Source: CAZLGO01 sp964559295 | GTDB taxonomy: Archaea > Methanobacteriota > Methanobacteria > Methanobacteriales > Methanobacteriaceae | Assembly: GCA_964559295.1 (NCBI GenBank) | Contig: CAZLGO010000023.1 | Location: 1-21,393, forward strand | Direction of reading: 5' to 3' | Length of the DNA: 21,393 nucleotides | Shown here: piece by piece, positions 14,756-21,304 of the stretch | Layout: each line of letters opens with the position of its first letter | Position numbering within the stretch: position 1 is the first letter of the stretch | Made by a program: the position numbers and the translations under genes | Notes under the pieces: model-generated | What the model was told of the DNA's origin: nothing | The model's database searches: none | What the model saw: only the letters and a program-made list of their open reading frames with translations

Positions 14756-15325
14756 ATGCCCATTACTGAATATCTCAAGATCCCTAAGGACAGAATCGGA
14801 GTTGTAATTGGGAAAGATGGTATGATAAAACGAAACATTGAAAAGGCAACAGGGACAAAAATATATGTTGAAAGTGATACAGGTAGTATTTCTGTTGCTC
14901 CAACTGAAGATACAAAAGATCCTTTATCTGTTTGGAAGGCAAAAGATATCATAAAGGCTATAGGAAGAGGTTTTAGCCCTGAAGTTGCGTTTAAGCTTCT
15001 TGATGAAGACAATATTCTTGAGGTGATTAGGCTTCCAGATTTTGTTGGAAAATCAAAAAAAGCACTTAAAAGACAAAAAGGAAGGATAATTGGAAGGGAA
15101 GGTAGAACAAGAGAGATAATAAAAGAGATGACACATGTTGATGTATCGGTCTATGGTAAAACTGTCTCATTAATTGGAGATATGGAAAAAATCCAGATTG
15201 CAAGGGAAGCTATAAGAATGATACTGGGTGGTGCAAGGCATAAAAGCGTTTATACATTCTTAGAGAAAAAGAAGCAAGAGATGAAGATGAGAGAATTTCA
15301 AAGCAGCCTTCTGAAAAGAGGTTGA
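14756..15325 (+). CDS. KH-domain RNA-binding protein, Dim2/Pno1-like
   Basis: A 189-residue archaeal protein with two KH domains, related to eukaryotic Pno1/Dim2 that binds the 3' end of small-subunit rRNA during maturation. The first KH loop is GKDG (residues 19-22, in IGVVIGKDGMIKRNI) and the second is GREG (113-116, in GRIIGREGRTREII). The C-terminus (GGARHKSVYTFLEKKKQEMK) is family-typical. ATG 14756 is chosen because GGAGGT lies at 14743-14748; a GTG at 14699 in the same frame has no such site. Its stop TGA is part of a palindromic repeat, so the last residues (LLKRG) are partly repeat-encoded. Neighbouring rio1 supports a ribosome-maturation role. Confidence 0.92.
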   Translation: MPITEYLKIPKDRIGVVIGKDGMIKRNIEKATGTKIYVESDTGSISVAPTEDTKDPLSVWKAKDIIKAIGRGFSPEVAFKLLDEDNILEVIRLPDFVGKSKKALKRQKGRIIGREGRTREIIKEMTHVDVSVYGKTVSLIGDMEKIQIAREAIRMILGGARHKSVYTFLEKKKQEMKMREFQSSLLKRG

Positions 15326-15345
15326 TCAACCTTTTTTAGAGGTTG
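15317..15345. repeat. Palindromic repeat copy spanning the KH-protein stop
   Basis: AGAGGTTGATCAACCTTTTT followed by TAGAGGTTG. The stem CAACCTTT/AGAGGTTG (15327-15345, one wobble) and the self-palindrome AGGTTGATCAACCT overlap. The KH-protein TGA (15323-15325) is in the GGTTGATC segment, and the top6B ribosome binding site begins five bases after the repeat. Confidence 0.7.
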
Positions 15346-15349
15346 TCTT

Positions 15350-15355
15350 GGAGGG
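15350..15355 (+). promoter_or_regulatory. Ribosome binding site fixing the UUG start of top6B
   Basis: GGAGGG lies six bases upstream of TTG 15362, and the residues after it match the expected N-terminus. The next in-frame ATG lies too far inside the ATPase domain. Confidence 0.8.
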
Positions 15356-15361
15356 ATAAAT

Positions 15362-16927
15362 TTGGAAAAGGAAGCAGGAGAGCTCTTTGAAGAGTTTAAA
15401 GAACTTACAGCATCAGAATTTTTTAGAAGAAATAGGCAGATGCTTGGATTTTCTGGAAAGATAAGATCTTTGACCATGATCTGCCATGAACTTATCACAA
15501 ACAGTCTTGATGCTGCTGAAGAAGCAGGAATCCTGCCAGAGATAACCGTGAATCTGAAAAAAATTGGAAAGGATCACTACACAATAGAAGCTACAGACAA
15601 TGGACCTGGTATTCCAGAGGATTATATCACAAAGGTATTTTGTACCATGTTTGCAGGCTCCAAATTCAGAAACATTCAATCAAGGGGTCAACAAGGGATA
15701 GGATGTAGTGGATGTGTATTATTTTCCCAAATGACCACAGGAAAACCTGCAAAGATCATATCAAAGTATAAAGAAGAAGATACAATAAAAGGAGTTGAGA
15801 TGACATTTAAAATGGATGTCAAGAAGAATCAAGGGCTTGTTCTAGAAAAAAATGATATAAATGCCTCTTCAACAGGTGTTAGCATAAAACTTCATCTTAA
15901 AGATGTCTCTTATTCTCTAAGTGAACAAGGAGCATACGAATACATAAGAAGAACCATAATTGCAAATCCCCATGCTAGGATAATCTTTGAGGATCCTAAT
16001 GGAGAGAGGATAGTATTTGACAGAGCTACAGACAAGATACCTCCTCTGCCAAAGGAAGTACTTCCCCATCCAAAAGGCGTAACAGCAGATGATCTAATAT
16101 TTATGGCAAAACATACCGACAAAAGAAGAATTAGAAGTTTTTTGATAAACTCATTTTCGAGAATGTCAACTAAAAAAGTAGCTGAAATCGAAAAACTCTC
16201 TGAAATTGATCTTAATAAAAGACCAAAGGATATGAAATGGGAGGAAGCAGAAAAGCTCGTTGAAACTTTTGATCTGATGGAGTTTATGGCACCTCCTACA
16301 GATGGTCTAATTCCAATAGGTCAAAAACAAATTGAGAAGGGAATACGCGAAATACTAAATCCTGAATTTTCAATTGCAATAACAAGAAGACCGAAGACAT
16401 ACAGAGGAGGTATATCCTTCATTATAGAAGTTGGAATCGCCTATGGAGGGGGAGCTGGAAGAGTGGTCAATGATCAAAAACGTGCGGAGATCATGAGATT
16501 CGCAAACAGAGTACCTCTTACATTTGACCAGGGAAGCTGTGCCATAACAGATGCTATAAAAAGTATTGATTGGAAGCGTTATGGCATAAAAGACTTTGAA
16601 AATGCACCGCTTACTGTATTTGTTAATCTCGTCTCAACCCATGTGCCCTATATGTCTGCTGGAAAACAAAGCATAGCTCCTGAGGATGAAATAATCCAAG
16701 AGATAAGGCAAGCTACCATGAACGTTGCCAGAAGTCTACAAAAGTATCTAAGGGCAAAAAAAAGGGAAAAGGAAGAGGAACTAAGATCAATGATATTTGA
16801 AACTTACATTCCAATGATTTTGGAAGAAGCAGCTAAACTCGCAGAAGAAGAGGTTCCCCCATATGATACTATTTTAGAGAAAATAACAAAAAGATCAAGA
16901 ATAAGAGGAGAGTCAGATAATGGATAA
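15362..16927 (+). CDS. top6B: DNA topoisomerase VI subunit B
   Basis: The 521-residue ATPase subunit of archaeal topoisomerase VI, which with Top6A passes one duplex through a double-strand break to relax supercoils and decatenate DNA. The GHKL ATPase fold shows the N-box HELITNSLDAAEEAG (Glu43, Asn47), DNGPGIP (Asp79) and the glycine-rich lid GQQGIGCSG. A helix-two-turn-helix segment and the transducer domain follow, with switch Lys435 in AGKQSIAPEDE. The C-terminal helical stalk is rich in Lys and Glu. Translation starts at UUG 15362 with GGAGGG upstream. Its stop overlaps the top6A start by eight bases, giving equal subunit production. Confidence 0.97.
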   Translation: MEKEAGELFEEFKELTASEFFRRNRQMLGFSGKIRSLTMICHELITNSLDAAEEAGILPEITVNLKKIGKDHYTIEATDNGPGIPEDYITKVFCTMFAGSKFRNIQSRGQQGIGCSGCVLFSQMTTGKPAKIISKYKEEDTIKGVEMTFKMDVKKNQGLVLEKNDINASSTGVSIKLHLKDVSYSLSEQGAYEYIRRTIIANPHARIIFEDPNGERIVFDRATDKIPPLPKEVLPHPKGVTADDLIFMAKHTDKRRIRSFLINSFSRMSTKKVAEIEKLSEIDLNKRPKDMKWEEAEKLVETFDLMEFMAPPTDGLIPIGQKQIEKGIREILNPEFSIAITRRPKTYRGGISFIIEVGIAYGGGAGRVVNDQKRAEIMRFANRVPLTFDQGSCAITDAIKSIDWKRYGIKDFENAPLTVFVNLVSTHVPYMSAGKQSIAPEDEIIQEIRQATMNVARSLQKYLRAKKREKEEELRSMIFETYIPMILEEAAKLAEEEVPPYDTILEKITKRSRIRGESDNG

Positions 16928-17972
16928 AAACATTACAATAGAAAAGCTTGAAGGCTTGGGTAGGAAAATAATAAAAGATGTGAACAACGCCCATGTCCCT
17001 GTTATAGAGGTTCCTTCAAGAGGCACTGCAAATATAATCTATGATAGCTCAAAGAGGCATTATGTGCTTGGTGATAAGTATGGGAAAAGATCATTAGGCA
17101 ATGTAAAGCAGATAAAAAAGATCGCCCAGATGATATACATGGCAAACTTCTGTAAGAATTTTCTTGTGGTGAAGGGAAAAACCGCAACACTAAGGGAGCT
17201 TTATTATGTTTCAGAAGGATGGGATGTTGATTTTTCTGATCAACAAGAATCAGATATTATTGGAGAAGATCTCGAAGTTACCTTAGGACTCAAAAGAGAA
17301 GATCTCGGGCTCCTACCTGAAGAAGATGGTGCATCAGTTTATGGTAAAGTGATCGTAAAAGAAGGTAATGTTGAAATAGATGCGACGAAGTCTGGTAAAT
17401 CAGGTTATACCATCTCACCAACCATCGATGAGGTAGAATTTGTAGATCATGATGTTGAAAGGGTAATAGCAGTTGAAACAATGGGTATGTATCATAGATT
17501 AGTACAAGAGAAAGCATACAAAAAATTTGACGCCCTGATCGTCGGATTGAAGGGACAGGCAGCAAGAGCAACAAGAAGGTTCCTGAAGAGAATAAACGAA
17601 GAACTTAAAATACCAGTTTATATCTGCAACGACGGAGACCCTTGGGGATTTCACATAGCAATGGTTATAATTTCAGGAAGTGCAAAACTTGCCCATGTAA
17701 ACCACGAGCTTGCAACACCAGATGCAAAGTTTTTAGGAGTAACAGCAACAGACATAGTAAACTACGATCTTCCAACAGATCCTCTAAAGGATATCGATAT
17801 CGTAAGGTTAAAGCAATTACTTCGAGATCCAAGATACAACGACGAATCTTGGAAATTTGAGATAAAAAAAATGCTTGAAATTGGAAAAAAAGCAGAACAA
17901 CAATCCTTTTCAAAATATGGGCTTGAATACGTAGTGGATACGTATCTACCTGAGAAGTTGGATGCGATGTAA
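16920..17972 (+). CDS. top6A: DNA topoisomerase VI subunit A
   Basis: The 350-residue DNA-cleaving subunit of topoisomerase VI, homologous to the meiotic Spo11 protein. The winged-helix (CAP-like) domain carries the catalytic tyrosine in TLRELYY, most likely Tyr96, and the TOPRIM domain provides Glu186 (VETMGMYHRL) and the DxD pair Asp238/Asp240 (CNDGDPWG) that bind Mg2+. Length and motif order are normal. ATG 16920 lies within the last codons of top6B, so the pair is translationally coupled. Downstream is a 355-base gap filled with inverted repeats rather than another gene. Confidence 0.97.
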   Translation: MDKNITIEKLEGLGRKIIKDVNNAHVPVIEVPSRGTANIIYDSSKRHYVLGDKYGKRSLGNVKQIKKIAQMIYMANFCKNFLVVKGKTATLRELYYVSEGWDVDFSDQQESDIIGEDLEVTLGLKREDLGLLPEEDGASVYGKVIVKEGNVEIDATKSGKSGYTISPTIDEVEFVDHDVERVIAVETMGMYHRLVQEKAYKKFDALIVGLKGQAARATRRFLKRINEELKIPVYICNDGDPWGFHIAMVIISGSAKLAHVNHELATPDAKFLGVTATDIVNYDLPTDPLKDIDIVRLKQLLRDPRYNDESWKFEIKKMLEIGKKAEQQSFSKYGLEYVVDTYLPEKLDAM

Positions 17973-17984
17973 CAAAGTTCAAAA

Positions 17985-18314
17985 CAACCCTTTAAAAAAG
18001 CGTTGACGTACAACCTTTTAGAAAAAGGTTGATCAAAACATTTTGTGAACTCTTGCAACTTTTGTTGCAAGTTTGCTGAACGAAGTTCAGCAATTTTTCC
18101 TAAAAGTTCTTTGGATGAACCCTTCGAACTGGAAATCAGTTCACACTTAGGCAGCATAAAGCTGCCTTTCAACCTTTAGTAAAGGTTGATCAAATTTTGT
18201 GAACTTTTATTAAAAGTTCTTTGGATCAACCCTTTTTAAAGGGTTGTTTAAAGGGTTCTTAGGAAAAGGTTGATCAGTTATTTAGATCCTTTTAAAGTTT
18301 TCTGAGACTCAGAA
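17985..18314. repeat. Array of about ten inverted repeats between top6A and mobB
   Basis: Hairpins in order: CAACCCTTT/AAAGCGTTG (17985-18005, one C/C mismatch); CAACCTTTT/AAAAGGTTG (18011-18031); CTTGCAAC/GTTGCAAG (18052-18071); TTGCTGAAC/GTTCAGCAA (18073-18093); GAACTG/CAGTTC (18126-18142); AGGCAGC/GCTGCCT (18149-18167); CAACCTTT/AAAGGTTG (18170-18188); GAACTTTT/AAAAGTTC (18201-18219); CAACCCTTT/AAAGGGTTG (18227-18246); TTCTGAG/CTCAGAA (18300-18314). Most stems are perfect, with loops of 1-5 bases. Linkers recur: ATCAAA(ACA)TTTTGTGAAC after CAACC stems and TTCTTTGGAT after GTTC. The outer GAACT (18047-18051) and AGTTC (18105-18109) can pair around the third and fourth hairpins. No open reading frame spans the array. 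Confidence 0.85.
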
Positions 18315-18327
18315 GGGCGATGGTTAA

Positions 18328-19026
18328 ATGAAAATTATAGCTGTTATTGGAACAAAAAAAACAGGAAAAACAACTTTGATTACAAAGATCATCCCCGAAC
18401 TTGTAGAAAGGGGATTTCACGTTGGAACCATAAAGCATATACATAATAGTTTCGACGTTAGGGGAAAAGATACGTGGAAACACAAAGAAGCTGGTGCCAG
18501 ATTGGTAGTCGGTGCAGGAGATGAAACTTTTTTCATGATAAAAGATAGCATTGAGCTGAATAAGCTTCTGGGAATGATAGAGTGTCTCCTGGAACTTGAT
18601 TTTGTGATTTTAGAAGGATTCAAACATGCTGAATATGCCAAGATATCTACATCAGATTATAAGGACGAATTTACCATAACAACTGTAAATGTCATGAAAA
18701 TGGATGATGAAACTCTCAGAAGCATTGTAGATCTAATAGAGAAGAGAAGCTTTGGGATGCTTCCGCGCCTAAATTGCAGAAAATGTGGTTTTGAAGGTTG
18801 CAGAGAATTTGCAAAGGCAATGGTAAGGGGAGAGATAACCGAGAAAGCGTGTGTAACGAAAAGAATAGATAAGGTTAGGCTGAAAATTGATGGTTCCATG
18901 ATTTTTATGAATCCATTTGTCCAAGATTTCATCAAAAACACAGCCACTGGAATGATATCTTCCCTCAAAGTCCATCCACAAATTGAAGGTAAAAGAATTG
19001 AATTGTTGATAAAAGATGATGGTTGA
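18328..19026 (+). CDS. mobB: MobB-type GTPase fused to a four-cysteine Fe-S module
   Basis: A 232-residue protein. Residues 1 to about 140 are MobB, a P-loop GTP-binding protein of molybdopterin guanine dinucleotide synthesis: Walker A GTKKTGKT (8-15), GTIKHIHN, DTWKHKEAGA and LDFVILEGFK. After it, residues 148-176 hold Cys150, Cys153, Cys158 and Cys175 in LNCRKCGFEGCREFAKAM, a C-x2-C-x4-C-x16-C pattern like the FeS domain of redox proteins, probably binding one [4Fe-4S] cluster. Residues 180-232 resemble nothing I can name. The next gene moaA overlaps its end by 11 bases, so cofactor synthesis steps are coupled. The role of the cluster is unknown. The start lies 13 bases after the last palindrome of the upstream array; its ribosome binding site (AGAAGGG) is imperfect. 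Confidence 0.9.
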   Translation: MKIIAVIGTKKTGKTTLITKIIPELVERGFHVGTIKHIHNSFDVRGKDTWKHKEAGARLVVGAGDETFFMIKDSIELNKLLGMIECLLELDFVILEGFKHAEYAKISTSDYKDEFTITTVNVMKMDDETLRSIVDLIEKRSFGMLPRLNCRKCGFEGCREFAKAMVRGEITEKACVTKRIDKVRLKIDGSMIFMNPFVQDFIKNTATGMISSLKVHPQIEGKRIELLIKDDG

Positions 19027-19948
19027 TGGATTCAAAAGACCGGTTCTCTCGCTGAGAATTTCAATAACAAGTCGTTGCAATTTGGAATGTATTTACTGTC
19101 ACAATGATGGGATAATACCGCAAGATTATGAAATGTCTGCTGATGAGATAGGCAAGATAGCAAGAATTGCAGCAGAAATTGGAATAAAAAAGATAAGACT
19201 TTCTGGGGGAGAACCCTTAATAAGAGATGACGTTGTTGATATAGTAAGAAAAATATCCTCGGTTGGATTTTCTGATATTTCATTAACCACAAATGGAACA
19301 TTACTTGGAGATTACGCAAAAGCTTTGGTCGATGCAGGTCTTAATCGCGTAAATATAAGCTTTGATACGCTTGATCCTAAAACTTATCTTTTTATAACCA
19401 AAAAGAATTACCTCCTAAGAGCCAAAGAGGGAATAAAAAAAGCTGCTGGAGCTGGTCTCTACCCTATCAAAGTGAACATGGTGATCATGAATAACATAAA
19501 CAATCATGAGATCTGGGATATGTTCAAATTTTGTAGGGAAAATGGCGCTATATTACAACTTATAGAACTTCTAAAAACAAATAATTGTCCAGATTATGAA
19601 ACCATCAATAAATATCACTACGAAATGGACGAACTTGAAAAAAAACTTGTCAAGATTTCCTCTAAGGTCAAAAAAAGGCATTTTATGCAAAATAGAAAAA
19701 AATATTTCATAAATGGTGGGGAAATTGAGATAGTAAGACCTATGGACAACACAGAATTTTGCAAGAACTGCACGCGAATTAGAATAACGCCGGATGGGAA
19801 AATAAAGCCTTGTTTACTTCGAAATGACAATTTGGTTAACTTTATAGATTCTATGCGTGATGGATGCTCTGATGATCATCTTAAAAATCTATTTTTAGAG
19901 GCTATTAAAAAAAGAGAGCCGTTTTATACAACCTTTGATAAAGGTTGA
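19016..19948 (+). CDS. moaA: GTP 3',8-cyclase MoaA (radical SAM)
   Basis: A 310-residue radical SAM enzyme that converts GTP to 3',8-cyclo-GTP, the first step of molybdopterin synthesis. The N-terminal cluster motif is Cys21, Cys25, Cys28 (SRCNLECIYC), followed by SGGEPL. The C-terminal cluster is held by Cys249, Cys252 and Cys266 (FCKNCTRIRITPDGKIKPCL, spacing C-x2-C-x13-C), diagnostic for MoaA against other radical SAM proteins. Two ATGs (19016 and 19019) are possible; both overlap the end of mobB, and neither has a strong ribosome binding site. The last residues TTFDKG and the TGA are encoded by the left part of a palindromic repeat (19929-19947), so the extreme C-terminus is repeat-derived. 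Confidence 0.95.
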   Translation: MMVDGFKRPVLSLRISITSRCNLECIYCHNDGIIPQDYEMSADEIGKIARIAAEIGIKKIRLSGGEPLIRDDVVDIVRKISSVGFSDISLTTNGTLLGDYAKALVDAGLNRVNISFDTLDPKTYLFITKKNYLLRAKEGIKKAAGAGLYPIKVNMVIMNNINNHEIWDMFKFCRENGAILQLIELLKTNNCPDYETINKYHYEMDELEKKLVKISSKVKKRHFMQNRKKYFINGGEIEIVRPMDNTEFCKNCTRIRITPDGKIKPCLLRNDNLVNFIDSMRDGCSDDHLKNLFLEAIKKREPFYTTFDKG

Positions 19949-20054
19949 TCAAATTTTGTTAACTCTTGCAACTGTTCGTTGTAAGTTTGCTGAACTCCGT
20001 TCAGCGATTTTTACTAAAGGTTCTTGATGAAACTTTGAAAATCATGATTTTCAA
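19929..20054. repeat. Second inverted-repeat array, downstream of moaA
   Basis: Hairpins: CAACCTTT/AAAGGTTG (19929-19947); CTTGCAAC/GTTGTAAG (19965-19985, one G/T wobble); TTGCTGAAC/GTTCAGCGA (19987-20007, one wobble); and the uninterrupted 20-base palindrome TTGAAAATCA/TGATTTTCAA (20035-20054). The first three are the same modules, in the same order and with the same linkers (ATCAAATTTTGTTAAC), as 18011-18093. Weaker repeat-like sequence (AACCTTTTCTAAAAGTTT) continues to about 20098. From there to 20226 I see no gene and no clear structure. Confidence 0.8.
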
Positions 20055-20226
20055 TGCAAAGAAACCAAAAGTCTCGTATAACCTTTTCTAAAAGTTTCAA
20101 GGACGATTTTACATTGCCTAACTGTAAACTGATTCACTTAACCTTAAAAATCCTTCCAAAGATTTAATTTCATAATAGAAAGAAATCTCCAAGAATTTTA
20201 CGATCTTAGAGTTTTTTTAAGTAAGT

Positions 20227-20251
20227 GTTATATAGTTATTAAAGTAATAAC
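20227..20251 (+). promoter_or_regulatory. TATA box and overlapping inverted repeat before the TadC-like gene
   Basis: GTTATATAG (20227-20235) is a good archaeal TATA box. It is followed directly by GTTATTA AAG TAATAAC (20235-20251), a perfect 7-bp inverted repeat lying between the TATA box and the expected transcript start near 20257. That position suits a repressor operator. The regulator is unknown. Confidence 0.45.
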
Positions 20252-20269
20252 ATAAAGAAGGTGAAAAAA

Positions 20270-20299
20270 TTGCAGTCAACCTTTTCAAAAAAAGGTTGA
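20270..20299 (+). other. Nine-codon UUG frame in the TadC-like leader
   Basis: TTG 20270 has an excellent ribosome binding site (AAGGTGA, 20258-20264) and reads MQSTFSKKG before a TGA inside the repeat. It may be translated as a leader peptide, or be the dead first copy of a duplicated initiation region, with the ATG of the working copy corresponding to ATT here. Confidence 0.3.
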
Positions 20300-20338
20300 T
20301 CAAAACCTATCTTTGGGTCAATCCTTTTTAAAGGATTG
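20277..20338. repeat. Two-hairpin repeat block before the TadC-like gene
   Basis: CAACCTTTT/AAAAGGTTG (20277-20298) is joined by ATCAAAACCTATCTTTGGGT to CAATCCTTT/AAAGGATTG (20319-20338). The second stem equals CAACCCTTT/AAAGGGTTG at 18227-18246 except that a C-G pair has become T-A on both sides. The stem ends on the first base of the downstream ribosome binding site GGAGGTGA. Confidence 0.8.
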
Positions 20339-20349
20339 GAGGTGAGAAA

Positions 20350-21291
20350 ATGGCAGTGATCCCCAAGGTGCTATCACCGGTATCAGACAGCATCGGTACC
20401 ATCATCCCTGAAAAATTCCTAATCAGAATCCAAGAAATCTTGATAAGGGCAGGTATGTATGAAAAGGCTTCAGATATAATAACACTTGCACTTTCAGCGA
20501 GCATCTTTTTATGTATAGTCACAGCAGTTTTATCTTCGGTATTTGGAATTAATTTAATCTTAGGGGCGCTTATAGGTTTTTTAACACCTCCTGCACTACT
20601 TTCTGGATGGATATTCATTTTAATGGAGCGTAGGATCGACACCATAGAACAAACAACCCCTGATTTTCTAAGACAGATCTCATCCCTGCTTAGAGCAGGT
20701 GTTGGTCTTGAAACTGCTATTGAGGATGTTGCGAGACATGGTGCTGGTCCGCTAAACGATGAACTTAAGAGAGCTGTAATCGAAATAAAGATAAGTAGAT
20801 CCTTTGAGGACGCTATGCTCTCAATGTCAGAGAGGTTAAAGTCCAAAAATTTAGATAGGACATTCAGAATGATCATAGAAGGCAGAAAAGCTGGGGGAAG
20901 CTTAGCTGACGTGATTGAAACTGTTGCAGAAGATTTAAGAGCTGTTTTAGCGCTAAAAAGGGAGAGAAAAGCAAATGTAATGATGTCTGTTATGTTTCTC
21001 GTTGTTGCTGCCATAATCGCTGCTCCATTTGCTTTAGGTATGATAATGACCTATTCCGCATTTATTGAAGAATTAGGTAAAAAAAATCCACTGTTGGATG
21101 CTGCCGTAACCGCTGCAGGTGGTTATATAATAATTCACTCTATCATAGCTGGATTGCTCATTGGCGTTATCATGTATGGGAGTGCAAAAAAAGGTGTCAA
21201 GTTTGCGGTGCCTTTGGCTATTTTGGCTTTTGGAATATTCTATGTAATAAAAACATTTGGACTGTCTTTAATAGGAGGAGCTATGAAATAA
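20350..21291 (+). CDS. TadC/FlaJ-like type II secretion F-domain protein
   Basis: A 313-residue polytopic membrane protein of the GspF/TadC/FlaJ family, the platform of type IV pilus-like assembly machines. A soluble N-terminus (PEKFLIRIQEILIRAGMYEK) precedes two transmembrane helices (about residues 40-85). The cytoplasmic F domain follows, with TPDFLRQISSLLRAGVGLET and a later NLDRTFRMIIEGRKAGGSLA; the C-terminal part has about three more helices (VMMSVMFLVVAAIIAAPFAL onward). ATG 20350 follows GGAGGTGA (20338-20345). The next gene encodes a class III prepilin, which makes a euryarchaeal adhesive pilus more likely than an archaellum. The matching ATPase is not in the window. Confidence 0.92.
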   Translation: MAVIPKVLSPVSDSIGTIIPEKFLIRIQEILIRAGMYEKASDIITLALSASIFLCIVTAVLSSVFGINLILGALIGFLTPPALLSGWIFILMERRIDTIEQTTPDFLRQISSLLRAGVGLETAIEDVARHGAGPLNDELKRAVIEIKISRSFEDAMLSMSERLKSKNLDRTFRMIIEGRKAGGSLADVIETVAEDLRAVLALKRERKANVMMSVMFLVVAAIIAAPFALGMIMTYSAFIEELGKKNPLLDAAVTAAGGYIIIHSIIAGLLIGVIMYGSAKKGVKFAVPLAILAFGIFYVIKTFGLSLIGGAMK

Positions 21292-21304
21292 GTAGGTGTT
21301 AGTT

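Noticed and set aside
17985..18314. CRISPR array
   Set aside because: Units differ in sequence and length, each is a palindrome, and there are no uniform unique spacers or cas genes.
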